DNA of 64,000 nucleotides from Clostridium algoriphilum (GCF_020443705.1 NZ_JAIZZK010000005.1:113627-177626); one strand, 5' to 3'. Shown: positions 44,623-54,561, counted from the first letter of the stretch. Notes: generated by a model from the sequence alone, not told the origin. Made by a program: numbers and translations.

Positions 44623-45213
44623 ATGAATTATAACAAGGAAAGTCTAAATAAACTGGTTGAAGAAATTACAGGATCAAAAGATATAAGCATAGTAGAAATA
44701 CCATGCGTGGATTTATATATGGACCAAGTTACAACTTTTTTTAATGAGAAGCTTGGAAGCCTTAAAAGGAATGAAGACGATAAGATCCTTACAAAAACTA
44801 TGATTAATAATTACACTAAAGGTAAAGTTTTGATGCCAGCAAAAAATAAGAAATATACTAATGAACATATTATTCTGCTGACGCTTATCTACAATATGAA
44901 ACAGACGATATCGATTAATGATATTAATACAATATTTGATCCTATAATTGATTTAAAAGCTCTAAAAAGTATAAGAATTCCGTTAGAAGATTTATATAAT
45001 AACTTTTTAGATATAAAAGAAGTTCAAAATAAAGAGTTTGCACGTGATATAAATAAAGACACCGAATATATAAAAGAGAAAATTGATGAAATGGGAAAAG
45101 AAGATGGAGAGTTGATAGAATTAATATTAATGGTTTTGTTACTTATAAATAAAGCTAATTTGCAAAAAAGAATGGCAGAAAAATTAATTGATAGTTTTCT
45201 TAAGAAAGAATAG
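44623..45213 (+). CDS. DUF1836 family protein
   Basis: A 196-residue helical protein of unknown role. Residues about 55-90 (LTKTMINNYTKGKVLMPAKNKKYT) resemble the MerR-like winged helix, and the C-terminal half is helical. This fits DUF1836, a family of Firmicutes proteins lacking known function. It is separated from pepT by only 33 bases, so cotranscription is likely. The ribosome site is a GGAGGTGAGG at 44604-44613. Confidence 0.8.
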   Translation: MNYNKESLNKLVEEITGSKDISIVEIPCVDLYMDQVTTFFNEKLGSLKRNEDDKILTKTMINNYTKGKVLMPAKNKKYTNEHIILLTLIYNMKQTISINDINTIFDPIIDLKALKSIRIPLEDLYNNFLDIKEVQNKEFARDINKDTEYIKEKIDEMGKEDGELIELILMVLLLINKANLQKRMAEKLIDSFLKKE

Positions 45214-45246
45214 AGATTGTATTGTAAATCATAAGGAGATGAGTTT

Positions 45247-46473
45247 ATGTCAAAAGTTGTAGAAAAATTTTTAAAATATATAAGTTATGATACTAAATCT
45301 AATGAGGAATCAACTACTGTACCAAGTACAAATGGTCAAATGATACTTGCGAGTGAGTTAGTTAGTGAACTAAAAGGAATGGGATTAAAACAGGTAAGTG
45401 TAGATGACAATGGATATGTAATGGCTACAATACCGTCGAATGTAGATAAGGATATACCTATTATAGGATTTATAGCACATATGGATACCGCTCCTGATAT
45501 GTCAGGCAAAAATGTTAAAGCTAAATTTGTTAAAAATTACGATGGAGAAGATATAATATTAAATAAAGAAAATAATATAATATTATCGCCAAAGGATTTT
45601 CCAGAATTAAAAAATTACTTAGGAAAAACTCTTATTACCACAGATGGAACTACGTTACTTGGAGCTGATGATAAGGCCGGGGTATCAGAGATAATGGCTG
45701 CCGTAGAATATTTAATGCAAAACCCAAGTGCTTTGCATGGCACTATTCGTATTGGATTTACACCGGATGAGGAAGTAGGTCGCGGTGCTGATATTTTTGA
45801 CGTAAAGAAATTTAGTGCAGATTTTGCATACACTATAGACGGAGGAACTATCGGTGAATTAGAATATGAAAATTTTAATGCTGCGGGAGTAAAGATTTGT
45901 GTACATGGAAGAAATGTACATCCAGGTTCAGCAAAAGGAAAAATGATTCATTCTGCACTTATAGCAAATGAATTCGTAAATTTAATGCCACAAAACGAGA
46001 CGCCGGCTACTACAGAAGGGTACGAAGGGTTTTACCATTTAATTAGCATTAATGGTGAAGTTGAGGAAACAAAACTCCAATATATTATAAGAGATTTTAA
46101 TAGTGAAAGTTATGCAAATAGGAAATCATTTATAAATAATGTCGCACTTAAGCTAAATGATAAATATGGTAATGGAACAGTTGAAATAGAAATTAAGGAT
46201 CAATATTTTAATATGAAAGAAAAAATAGAACCAGTTAAACATATTGTTGATACGGCTTTTTTAGCTATGAAGGAAGTAGGGATAAATCCTATTATGGTAC
46301 CTATTAGAGGTGGTACAGATGGTGCAAGGCTTTCCTTCATGGGACTTCCAACTCCAAATATATTTGCAGGTGGACATAATTTTCATGGTAAATATGAATT
46401 TATACCTACGTTTGCTATGGAAAAGGCTGTTGAAGTAATACTTAAAATAATCGAGTTATATGCTACTAAATAA
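45247..46473 (+). CDS. pepT: Peptidase T (tripeptidase)
   Basis: Cytoplasmic M20 zinc peptidase that releases the N-terminal residue from tripeptides. The 408-residue protein has the zinc ligand motif AHMDTAPDMSG near 77-87, LLGADDKAGVSEI near 137-149, the catalytic Glu in TPDEEVGRG near 172-180, and the last His in NIFAGGHNFHGKYEF near 374-388. Length is normal. It is followed by a clear terminator. Confidence 0.95.
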   Translation: MSKVVEKFLKYISYDTKSNEESTTVPSTNGQMILASELVSELKGMGLKQVSVDDNGYVMATIPSNVDKDIPIIGFIAHMDTAPDMSGKNVKAKFVKNYDGEDIILNKENNIILSPKDFPELKNYLGKTLITTDGTTLLGADDKAGVSEIMAAVEYLMQNPSALHGTIRIGFTPDEEVGRGADIFDVKKFSADFAYTIDGGTIGELEYENFNAAGVKICVHGRNVHPGSAKGKMIHSALIANEFVNLMPQNETPATTEGYEGFYHLISINGEVEETKLQYIIRDFNSESYANRKSFINNVALKLNDKYGNGTVEIEIKDQYFNMKEKIEPVKHIVDTAFLAMKEVGINPIMVPIRGGTDGARLSFMGLPTPNIFAGGHNFHGKYEFIPTFAMEKAVEVILKIIELYATK

Positions 46474-46523
46474 GATATACTATCTAGCTTAGAAGTAGTA
46501 AGTTAATAATTCTTAATAAATAT

Positions 46524-46566
46524 AAAATTACTCTTGCTATAAATATAGAAAGAGTAATTTTATTTT
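46524..46566 (+). terminator. Terminator after pepT
   Basis: AAAATTACTCTT pairs with AAGAGTAATTTT around a loop of about 13 bases, then T-rich sequence. Confidence 0.82.
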
Positions 46567-46661
46567 AAAGTATAGATTTTAGAAATGGAATAGCCGATGT
46601 TAAGTTGTTTTATAGGAGCAAATAAAAAATCATTAAAAGGTTATTAAAGGTTTGTTAACAA

Positions 46662-46702
46662 TTATGTTACCAAATTGTAACATAAAAGTCTTAAAATATA
46701 AT
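46662..46702 (+). promoter_or_regulatory. htrA promoter overlapping an inverted repeat
   Basis: TTGTAA (46675-46680), 16-base spacer, TATAAT (46697-46702). The -35 box lies inside TTATGTTAC-CAAATT-GTAACATAA (46662-46685), a 9-bp perfect inverted repeat. Such a position suits a repressor or a response-regulator site. The regulator is unknown. The rest of 46567-46818 shows nothing else of note. Confidence 0.6.
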
Positions 46703-46818
46703 CAAAGAAAAAATATTGTTTGAAATATAAATAAGAATATAGATTAATATTTTATTGTAACAAAATATTAGAGAATTACCTATATCTGCTCACAGATATA
46801 AACAGGGAGGAAAATAGT

Positions 46819-48135
46819 ATGGACGAAGATAGTAATGGAACCAATACAACGAATGGAAACATAGATGAGAGTAATGACTCAATTGGTAAAGATAATAACG
46901 AGGGAAACGGAAATACTATGATAAATCAGTCTAATGATGAGTATAAAGAAAAACCAAATCAAACAAAGGATTTTATATTAGAAAGTGACAATTACAATAA
47001 TAAAAATAATAAGGAAGTTAAAAAAAACAAAGGTGGTATGAGAAAGAGAATACTATCATACATATTTATCGGTGTAATCTGCTCTACACTAGGTGGTATA
47101 GGTTCAGCCATTGTAACAATAAAGATAATGAATAATATGAGTACTACAGCCGTTCCTAAAGTGGCTAGTACAAAAATCTCTAATAATACGAGTTCAAATA
47201 TTATAAATACTAAAAGTACTCAAGATTTAAGTGTACCTGAAATCGTGAAAAAAGTAAGTTCTTCAGTAGTTGCAATTTCTACCAAAAGTTCTAGTGAAAG
47301 TAGCGACTTTAGTGGAAAGACTTCAGAGCAAGAAGGGGTAGGAACTGGCATAATTTTCAATGTAAGTGGATATATTTTAACAAATTATCATGTTATAAGT
47401 GGTGCCCAGAACGTTAAAGTTACACTTAGTAATGGAAAAGAAGTTTCTGCAAAAGTAATTAATTATGATGCTGCAGCTGATGTAGCGGTAATTAAATTGC
47501 CCGATGGAACTAAAGTTCCAGGTGTGGCTGAATTCGGAGATTCAGACATGCTTCAGGTAGGAGAATCGGTAGTCGCAATAGGAAATCCGCTAGGAAAAGA
47601 ATTTTTGGGATCTGTTACTACAGGAGTTGTGAGTGCAGTTAATAGGCAAATAAGTATTGAGAATAAGAACCTAAAATTTATTCAAACAGATGCAGCTATT
47701 AATCCGGGTAATAGTGGTGGACCTCTTGTAAATTCTAAGGGGCAAGTTATAGGTATAAACACTGCTAAAATAGGTCAGGAAGGGGTAGAGGGATTGGGAT
47801 TTTCAATACCAATTAATACAGTAAACCCTAAGATGGATGCTTTAATCAAACCAATTCTTAACATAGGAATTTCTTGTAGGAATATAACTCAAGATATTTC
47901 TAAGGAGTATAATATCCCAGTGGGAGTATATATATCGCAAATTCAAGACTTTAGTGCAGCAGAAAAATCTGGGATAAGATCTGCGGATATAATTACTAAA
48001 TTTGATGGTAAAAAGATTAAAACTGTAGAGGAAATAAATAAGATTAAAGCTACACATAAAGCTGGTGATGTAATCAAAATAGAATTGGTTAGAAGTGGAA
48101 AGACAATAAAAATAAATTTAACACTTTCTATATAA
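46819..48135 (+). CDS. htrA: HtrA/DegP-type membrane-anchored serine protease
   Basis: Envelope quality-control protease. The 438-residue protein has an unusual long, Asn/Asp-rich N-terminal cytoplasmic tail (about 1-72), a membrane helix (about 75-100), a trypsin-like domain with the catalytic triad His191, Asp221 and Ser299 (NPGNSGGPL), and one PDZ domain (about 340-436). This matches the DegS/YkdA-type Gram-positive layout. ATG 46819 follows a strong GGGAGGAAAA ribosome site. Regulation by the upstream inverted repeat is possible. Confidence 0.94.
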   Translation: MDEDSNGTNTTNGNIDESNDSIGKDNNEGNGNTMINQSNDEYKEKPNQTKDFILESDNYNNKNNKEVKKNKGGMRKRILSYIFIGVICSTLGGIGSAIVTIKIMNNMSTTAVPKVASTKISNNTSSNIINTKSTQDLSVPEIVKKVSSSVVAISTKSSSESSDFSGKTSEQEGVGTGIIFNVSGYILTNYHVISGAQNVKVTLSNGKEVSAKVINYDAAADVAVIKLPDGTKVPGVAEFGDSDMLQVGESVVAIGNPLGKEFLGSVTTGVVSAVNRQISIENKNLKFIQTDAAINPGNSGGPLVNSKGQVIGINTAKIGQEGVEGLGFSIPINTVNPKMDALIKPILNIGISCRNITQDISKEYNIPVGVYISQIQDFSAAEKSGIRSADIITKFDGKKIKTVEEINKIKATHKAGDVIKIELVRSGKTIKINLTLSI

Positions 48136-48154
48136 ATTAAATTAGTGATTGTAT

Positions 48155-48195
48155 AAAAAGAAACTAGGAACTATGTAATTCCTAGTTTCTTTTTA
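48155..48195 (+). terminator. Terminator after htrA
   Basis: Perfect 16-bp stem AAAAAGAAACTAGGAA and its complement, with an eight-base loop and T-run. Confidence 0.92.
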
Positions 48196-48273
48196 ATTAT
48201 TAATGAATTATAAAATATTAAATACATAAAAAAATATGGTTGTGGGAAAATACTAATGAAGGAGTGATGAAAA

Positions 48274-48465
48274 ATGGAAATGAATACTAGAGACACAATA
48301 ATGAAGAAATTATTAGATGCGCAAGAGAATACTAGAGATTATCAATCATTTGCAAGGGAGGTATCAGAAGAAGAAGTAAGCAATACGTTTAGGGAATTTG
48401 CAGAACAATCGGCAATGCAAGCTCAGAAGTTGCAACAATTGTTAAACATACAAGATGGAAAATAG
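48274..48465 (+). CDS. Small helical protein of unknown function
   Basis: A 63-residue acidic, helical protein with no cysteines and no membrane segment. The stretch SFAREVSEEEVSNTFREFAE resembles a short helical-hairpin element. It has a good AAGGAG ribosome site before ATG 48274 (an in-frame ATG also lies at 48280). No family is recognised. It sits between htrA and convergent fbp and is a monocistronic candidate, bracketed by terminators. Confidence 0.72.
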   Translation: MEMNTRDTIMKKLLDAQENTRDYQSFAREVSEEEVSNTFREFAEQSAMQAQKLQQLLNIQDGK

Positions 48466-48529
48466 TAATCATAGGTAAAACAACTACTCATAACCCATAT
48501 TATGTTGTAGTTCACATACCTTAATAAGC

Positions 48530-48569
48530 TTAAAGCCACTTGTCCATTAATGGGCGAGTGGCTTTAAAT
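48530..48569. terminator. Bidirectional terminator between the small gene and fbp
   Basis: TTAAAGCCACTTGTCCAT pairs with its near complement (two G-T pairs) around a TAA loop. AT-rich flanks suit both strands. Confidence 0.82.
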
Positions 48570-48586
48570 TTAAGAATTATAAAATG

Positions 48587-50578
48587 TTATCGTTGTTCTT
48601 TTATAAGTCCTTTCCTATAGGCTATAAGGAGCAACTCTAGATCTTTGATTTGATCTTTGATTTCAGCACCTACATCTGTATCTATTACTCGAATACGATT
48701 TGTGGATTTTTCTAGAACTATAGTGGAAGAAATAATATCCTTACCTTCATCAATAGCCTTTTGTGTTGATTCAAAAGGTGCATGGGATGCCAAAAGTAAT
48801 CCATAAGAATTATATATAAGCGTAAATCCTGCTATGCCCGTTTCTGGCTGGTAAGCCTTAGAAAAACCACCATCAATAACTAAAAGCTTGCCATTAGCTT
48901 TTATAGGACTCTCACCTTGTTTGGTCTTTACGGGAACATGACCATTTATAATGTGTGAATCAGTTGTACTTAATCCAAATTCAGATAATATATTATTGCA
49001 CACCGTTTCGTCATCCCTATATTTATAGTAAGGATTTTTAATTTCTTTATGAGAAGTTTTATCATCTATGAAATACCTTTCAAAGGTAGCCATTTTATCT
49101 TTACCAAATAAAGGAGAATTACAGCCACACCATAAATACCATATGTGATCTAGTGCATAAAGCTTAGATTCAGAACCTGCTTTTCCGAAGTAAGCTTCTC
49201 TTGCTAAGCGTTCAGTTCTATCTATATATGATTTTCCACTGTAAACTATGTTATCTATTTTCATTTTTTTAAAACTACCATCTTCGCTTAGTGATACACA
49301 ACCATGGTAAAGCAAGTTAGAGTTATATTTTGAATACATGCTACCCTTAGTATACAAAAAACGTATATGTTCTTGAAGCTTGTCACTATTTAAGAAGGAA
49401 GATTTAAGTCTTTCGATAAGTTCTCTTTCATCTTGAGTTAATTTATAGGGATCCTTAGGGTCAATAGTTGGGAAATTAGTATCATTTAGTTTATAGACTT
49501 TTCCATCAACATTAATGGTACCGTTTTCAAAATTTATTTTGCTAAGAAGTAGTCTGGATTGCATTTCATAATGAGGACGTCTTTTTATAATTTCACCTTC
49601 TAGTTTAAATTGAATTATAGATATAGCTTTATGCATTCGAGACATTAAAGTAAGGTCTTTTTCTCTATAATTATTTTCAGGAAAAACTTTAGGTTTAAAG
49701 GATTTACATGGGTCATCATTATAAAAATCTAGAGCAAAGGTTGCAAGTGGCAATAAGTTAATACCATAACCGTCCTCAATGGTATCTAAATTTGCATACC
49801 TGGTTGAAATACGAAGAACATTGGCGATGCAACTCTCACAACCAGCCGCTGCGCCCATCCAGAGTATATCATGGTTACCCCACTGTATATCGATAGAGTG
49901 GTAGTGTATAAGTGTATCTAAGATTATATGGGCTCCCGGTCCTCTATCAAAAATATCGCCTATTATATGAAGTCTGTCTATAGTAAGTCGTTGGATTAGG
50001 TTTGAGATAGCAATTATAAATTCTTTAGCTCGTCCAATTTTAATTATGGTTTCAATTATTCCATTATAATATTCTTGTTTATTAAAGGTACTCTGCTGTT
50101 CATGAAGTAATTCCTCAATAATGTACGAAAAATCTGCAGGTAGTGCTTTCCTTACTTTAGATCTAGTATATTTAGAGGAAACAATTCTACAAAATTCAAT
50201 AAGTTTATAGAGAGTAATCTTGTACCAATCTTCTATGTCTTCTTCTTCTTTAAGTGAGATCTCTAATTTTTGTTCAGGATAATAGATAATTGTTGCTAGT
50301 TCTTTTTTTTCACACTCTCTAAGTGAATTGCCGAAAATATCGTTAATCTTTCTTTTAATTACGCCAGAGGCATTCCTAAGTACATGAGAAAAAGATTCAT
50401 ATTCTCCATGAATATCTGATAGAAAATGCTCAGTTCCTTTAGGTAGATTTAAAATAGCCTGTAAATTTATAATTTCTGTACAAGCATCAGGAATCGTGGG
50501 ATACTTGCTAGCTAGTAATTTAAGATATCTCAAATCTTCTTCTAAAGTATCAATAGATGTATCACTAGAAAATATCAT
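48587..50578 (-). CDS. fbp: Fructose-1,6-bisphosphatase, class III
   Basis: Gluconeogenic enzyme of the class III type found in Firmicutes. The 663-residue length is typical. It belongs to the calcineurin-like phosphoesterase fold: [12 protein letters not shown] near 37-48, [13 protein letters not shown] near 205-217 and [10 protein letters not shown] near 232-241 give the metal-binding motifs. [20 protein letters not shown] near 547-566 is another family feature. ATG 50578 follows an AAAGGAGAG ribosome site on the minus strand. It lets the cell make sugars when growing on amino acids or acids. Confidence 0.96.
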   Translation of the reverse strand: MIFSSDTSIDTLEEDLRYLKLLASKYPTIPDACTEIINLQAILNLPKGTEHFLSDIHGEYESFSHVLRNASGVIKRKINDIFGNSLRECEKKELATIIYYPEQKLEISLKEEEDIEDWYKITLYKLIEFCRIVSSKYTRSKVRKALPADFSYIIEELLHEQQSTFNKQEYYNGIIETIIKIGRAKEFIIAISNLIQRLTIDRLHIIGDIFDRGPGAHIILDTLIHYHSIDIQWGNHDILWMGAAAGCESCIANVLRISTRYANLDTIEDGYGINLLPLATFALDFYNDDPCKSFKPKVFPENNYREKDLTLMSRMHKAISIIQFKLEGEIIKRRPHYEMQSRLLLSKINFENGTINVDGKVYKLNDTNFPTIDPKDPYKLTQDERELIERLKSSFLNSDKLQEHIRFLYTKGSMYSKYNSNLLYHGCVSLSEDGSFKKMKIDNIVYSGKSYIDRTERLAREAYFGKAGSESKLYALDHIWYLWCGCNSPLFGKDKMATFERYFIDDKTSHKEIKNPYYKYRDDETVCNNILSEFGLSTTDSHIINGHVPVKTKQGESPIKANGKLLVIDGGFSKAYQPETGIAGFTLIYNSYGLLLASHAPFESTQKAIDEGKDIISSTIVLEKSTNRIRVIDTDVGAEIKDQIKDLELLLIAYRKGLIKEQR

Positions 50579-50860
50579 TTTTGACTCTCCTTTACAATTA
50601 CAATAATTTTATTGGTATAGCCTACTTACTTTGAAGGATATACTTAACATTATAATACATTATAGGGTATTGTAATACTAAAACCAAATTTTTTTTATTT
50701 TAATTATACAATGGTTTACAAATCATATCAAATGTATAACATTTAAGCAAATATCTAATTAATAATATGAGAGATACGAGGGTGATATTAACAAACTAAA
50801 TATGGTTTATGACTAATGTTTGTATATAAAATCAGGCAAAATTATATGATTCAAATAACG

Positions 50861-50894
50861 AAAGTACACTGGCTAATGCCAGTGTACTTTTTAA
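50861..50894 (+). terminator. Orphan terminator in the fbp-marR gap
   Basis: A perfect 13-bp stem (50861-50873 with 50878-50890) with a TAAT loop and T residues. No gene ends before it on the plus strand. The 468-base gap (50579-51046) otherwise contains the promoter of fbp, AT-rich DNA and a candidate short transcript that this element would end. Confidence 0.7.
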
Positions 50895-51046
50895 TACTCC
50901 TAGTTAATTATAGAATTAATATGATTACATAACTCAATATATTCCTGTTGATTTGATATTATATTTTTGTTACAATGTTTTATGATATAAAAGCACATGA
51001 AAATAATAATTGATATAAATGCTATTGGCATATAAGGGGATATTTT

Positions 51047-52063
51047 ATGAAGCGAAACGAGTATTTGTTTAATATACATTCGTTATACAATGAAGCAAGA
51101 TATGCTTTTTTGAAAATTGAGTCTAATTACGCAAGGACGGTGGAGGAGTCAGGTATAACGTTGCCACAGCTTAGAATTCTTTGGATAATTAAAGTGTTTC
51201 CAGGGATATCACTAAGTAACGTTGCAAGGATAGGATGCTGGAGTTCTCCAACTGTCAGCAATATGATTAAAATTTTAATGAATAAAAAATTAGTATTTAA
51301 AGAAGAAACTATTAATAAAAAAGTATATAAATTTCAACTAACAGAAAAGGGTAATTGGTTTATTAATATAAATAAACAAAATAAGAAGAAAAAAATTTAT
51401 CTATTTGACTTGATAGGATTATATTCTCATAAAGAACTGGATTTTATAATTAATATATTTACTCAGATTATAATAAAAGAAAAGAAAGAGTTTATTTTTG
51501 AATATATTGAAAGACTTAATGAAATGAATTTGAAAATTGATTTAGGGGGTTATGATACAAATACAGTCGGTATTATAAAAAAGACAATTGCGTTATATAA
51601 TCTTTTAAGAACATTCATATTAACTATTAAAAGCAATCACTGCGGACCGCTTAAGGAATTTAATATAACCTATGCTCAACTTAGAGCTTTATGGATAATT
51701 GCAGCATTTCCAGGTGTTACATCCAGCGAATTAAGTGAAATTAGCTTTTGGTCACCATCTACAGTTCATGTAATAGTAAAAAATTTAAATAGTAAGTATT
51801 ATATCCATAAAGAAAAAGCCTTAGTAAAAAATGCCCATTACTTAGATATATCAGAAGCAGGTGAATCATTAATAATAAAAGATTATATAAAAAATCAAAA
51901 GAATTTATTGATATTTGAGGAATTAGAAGATATAAGTTCTAAAGATATTTTAAAATTTAATCGTCTTTTAATTAGAATGAATAATAGATTAGGAAATTAT
52001 AAAACTGAAGAATATGTAAATAAATCTTTTGCGATTATTGAGAGTAAGGCGCTTGTAAATTAA
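51047..52063 (+). CDS. Tandem MarR-domain regulator
   Basis: A 338-residue protein made of two MarR-like winged-helix units. The first (about 12-105) has LPQLRILWIIKVFPGISLSNVARIG and SSPTVSNMIKILMNKKLV. The second (about 183-282) repeats the pattern with YAQLRALWIIAAFPGVTSSELSEIS and SPSTVHVIVKNLNSKYYI. MarR proteins normally are single-domain dimers of about 150 residues, so this looks like an internal duplication and fusion that makes a dimer in one chain. Both helix-turn-helix units look intact. No target is evident; the nearest downstream gene is lemA. Confidence 0.85.
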   Translation: MKRNEYLFNIHSLYNEARYAFLKIESNYARTVEESGITLPQLRILWIIKVFPGISLSNVARIGCWSSPTVSNMIKILMNKKLVFKEETINKKVYKFQLTEKGNWFININKQNKKKKIYLFDLIGLYSHKELDFIINIFTQIIIKEKKEFIFEYIERLNEMNLKIDLGGYDTNTVGIIKKTIALYNLLRTFILTIKSNHCGPLKEFNITYAQLRALWIIAAFPGVTSSELSEISFWSPSTVHVIVKNLNSKYYIHKEKALVKNAHYLDISEAGESLIIKDYIKNQKNLLIFEELEDISSKDILKFNRLLIRMNNRLGNYKTEEYVNKSFAIIESKALVN

Positions 52064-52269
52064 ATGGTTAATAAAATATTTATAAGTATATAATGCATTA
52101 AAAAATATTTTTGAAATTATACATAATTTTAAAGAATTATTAGCAAATTAGTATAGTACCCTTAATAAATTCATAAATTATAATATGAGTTAAGTTTAAG
52201 TTAATAATTACTTGCATTTAATAGTCAATAATTATTAAATACTCTATGAAATAGAAAGGTGGTATAGAA

Positions 52270-52839
52270 ATGAATAGAACGTTAAGAACGGTTGCAATAG
52301 TTGTAGCAATATTTCTAGTAATAACAATGCCTATCATTGGAGGCTACAACAAAATCGTAAGTTTAGATCAAAAAGTAAAAGTGACAGAAGGAAACATAGA
52401 TACACAATTGCAAAGAAGGTCCGATTTAATTCCTAATTTAGTCCAGACAGTTAAGGGTTATGCTTCTCAGGAAAAGGACATTTTTATAAAAGTAGCTGAA
52501 GCTAGGGCTAAGCTTGCAGGAGCAAAAACGGTACCAGACAAAGCTCAAGCAGATAGCGAACTTGGAAGTGCGGTTTCAAGGCTTTTAGTAATAGTAGAAA
52601 AGTATCCAGATTTAAAATCTAGTCAGAATTTTAGGGATTTAACAGTAGCTCTAGAAGGGACAGAAAATAGAATAGGCATATCAAGGCAGGATTATAATAA
52701 AAGTGTTGATAATTATAACACTACAATTAAAAAGTTCCCTACTTCAATCATTGCAGGAATTTTTAATTTTGATGACAAGCCTTATTATAAAGCCAGTGAA
52801 GCAGCTAAAGTAGTACCAAAAGTTGACTTTACTAAGTAG
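52270..52839 (+). CDS. lemA: LemA family protein
   Basis: A 189-residue membrane-anchored helical protein. The N-terminal membrane helix (about 7-24) is followed by the LemA core: VTEGNIDTQLQRRSDLIPNLVQTVKGYASQEK near 38-69 and EGTENRIGISRQDYNKSVDNYNT near 137-159. LemA is widespread but its role is unknown. It pairs with a TPM-domain gene 10 bases downstream, a very common pairing. An AGAAAGGTGG ribosome site precedes it. Confidence 0.93.
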   Translation: MNRTLRTVAIVVAIFLVITMPIIGGYNKIVSLDQKVKVTEGNIDTQLQRRSDLIPNLVQTVKGYASQEKDIFIKVAEARAKLAGAKTVPDKAQADSELGSAVSRLLVIVEKYPDLKSSQNFRDLTVALEGTENRIGISRQDYNKSVDNYNTTIKKFPTSIIAGIFNFDDKPYYKASEAAKVVPKVDFTK

Positions 52840-52849
52840 GAGATAGAAT

Positions 52850-53734
52850 ATGAAGACTTTTTTAATTAAATTAATTAGGAACATTCATAATTTGCGAACC
52901 AATACGCCTATATCTACGTATATAAAGATAAAAATGAAGTTAAGAGTTATTTTTGTACTTTTAATAAGTATACTTTTTCTGAGTCAGATAACAGGTATGA
53001 ATTTGGTGAATGCAGAGCCAAAATTTCCGAAAGCTACAGAATTAAAATATGTTAATGATTATGCTAAGGTAATAGACAATAATTCTGCACAGTATATTTT
53101 ATCAGTAGGCAGGGAATTAGAAGCTAAAACAGGTGCTGAGGCTACTGTTGTAGTTGTAGATTCTCTGCAGGGAGAAACTATAGAGACCTATGCTAATGGC
53201 ATTTTTAGAAGTTGGGGTATAGGCCAAAAAGATAAAAACAATGGGTTATTAATTTTATTGTCAATGAAAGAAAAGCAGTGGAGAGTAGAGGTAGGTACAG
53301 GGCTAGAAGGCGCTGTTACTGATATATATTCTGCAAGAGTTATGAACGAGCTTGCAGTTCCCAAATTTAAGCAAGGAAAGTATGGCGAGGGATTTAAGGC
53401 TGCATATTCAACCCTTGCCGATAATATAGCTAAAGAATATAATGTTAAATTAGAAAAGAACGTTAATGTACAACAAATAAATCAAAATGAAAAAGGTTCT
53501 AATATGCCCAATAAAGGTAGTGGAATATTATTTATAGGGTTTATTGGATTAGTTATTCTTGATTTTATTTTTAATAGGGGAAGAATAACTAAATTTATTC
53601 TGACATTGCTATTTTGGAGTTCAATTGGTAGACGTGGTGGAGGAAATGGTGGAGGTTTCGGAGGTTCTGGAGGTGGATCTGGAGGCTTTGGTGGTGGGTC
53701 ATCAAGTGGTGGAGGATCTTCTGGAGGCTTCTAA
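52850..53734 (+). CDS. TPM-domain protein with Gly/Ser-rich tail
   Basis: A 294-residue exported protein. The TPM domain (about 60-200) contains YVNDYAKVID and GWG-like SWGIGQKDKNNGLLILLSMKEKQWRVEVG (shortened), typical of the family named for TLP18.3, Psb32 and MOLO-1. A membrane helix (about 225-245) leads to a Gly/Ser-rich tail (GGGFGGSGGGSGGFGGGSS). Start 52850 has an AGGAG ribosome site; it puts a 28-residue basic extension before the export signal, whereas an internal ATG at 52934 sits right at that signal but lacks a ribosome site. Family members act in envelope processes in ways not yet understood. Confidence 0.85.
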   Translation: MKTFLIKLIRNIHNLRTNTPISTYIKIKMKLRVIFVLLISILFLSQITGMNLVNAEPKFPKATELKYVNDYAKVIDNNSAQYILSVGRELEAKTGAEATVVVVDSLQGETIETYANGIFRSWGIGQKDKNNGLLILLSMKEKQWRVEVGTGLEGAVTDIYSARVMNELAVPKFKQGKYGEGFKAAYSTLADNIAKEYNVKLEKNVNVQQINQNEKGSNMPNKGSGILFIGFIGLVILDFIFNRGRITKFILTLLFWSSIGRRGGGNGGGFGGSGGGSGGFGGGSSSGGGSSGGF

Positions 53735-53756
53735 TATAATATATGTTCAAAACATT

Positions 53757-53801
53757 AATCTTAAAACTTATTTTTTATATAAGTTTTAAGATTATTTTTT
53801 T
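53757..53801. terminator. Bidirectional terminator between the TPM and DUF4230 genes
   Basis: Perfect 14-bp stem AATCTTAAAACTTA/TAAGTTTTAAGATT with T-rich flanks for both converging genes. Confidence 0.87.
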
Positions 53802-53806
53802 ATTAG

Positions 53807-54418
53807 TTATTTAAAAATTATTTTAATATTTTCAAAACCCATATTTAATAAAATACCTTCCAAAAGTGCTTTGGCGGTAGCATTGGCTCCATCTAGAAAT
53901 CCTGTTTTTAGTAAATTAGCTTCAACCCTACTTTTTTCCTTGGTTAATTCATTTATCATATCTTTCATGCTTAGTTTATTAAACATTGAGGACTTTTCAT
54001 CATAAACAAATAAATCTTCAGTATTTATTGAATTATCAAGAATTTTAGCTTTTTTCAAATTTACAATAATACTTTTTTTATTAACAAGAACAGTTATATC
54101 TTTTAGATCTACCCCAGCTTTTATATATCCACTATATTTTACTAAGAATGATTTTTCAGTAAATGGAATAGAATAGTCTTCAAATTTTCTAGTGTTTTTT
54201 ACAGCTAATATATTAGAGTAATTATATTTTACTGTGGATAACTCGGAAATTTTCGACAGTTTTTCAACAATCATAGTAGAATTTATAACTTTATCATTAT
54301 TAATATTGTGTAACATGAAATAAATCATTATTACCCAAATTGATAAGCTTAGAAAAGCAATTAAGAAAATAAGCTTCTTTATGTGTTTTATAGGTTTACA
54401 CTCTAAATGTGAATGCAT
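53807..54418 (-). CDS. DUF4230 family membrane-anchored protein
   Basis: A 203-residue protein with a single membrane helix near the N-terminus (about 13-37) and a soluble C-terminal part with alternating hydrophobic and polar residues typical of DUF4230. The role is not known. ATG 54418 has a GAGGAG site at about ten bases; the ATG at 54451 would place an 11-residue extension before it and lacks a ribosome site. It reads away from the hydrogenase-like operon, with a 257-base divergent region between them. Confidence 0.72.
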   Translation of the reverse strand: MHSHLECKPIKHIKKLIFLIAFLSLSIWVIMIYFMLHNINNDKVINSTMIVEKLSKISELSTVKYNYSNILAVKNTRKFEDYSIPFTEKSFLVKYSGYIKAGVDLKDITVLVNKKSIIVNLKKAKILDNSINTEDLFVYDEKSSMFNKLSMKDMINELTKEKSRVEANLLKTGFLDGANATAKALLEGILLNMGFENIKIIFK

Positions 54419-54561
54419 ATTAAAACAACTCCTCACAATATTGAACCGCATAAAATTAAAGGGAAAAATGTATAGTAATGGACTGCGGTTAGTGCCATTT
54501 TAATTAATAATTTAGCTGAATTTGATGGATAAAAGTAAATTACACGCGCAACAGCTAAAAT

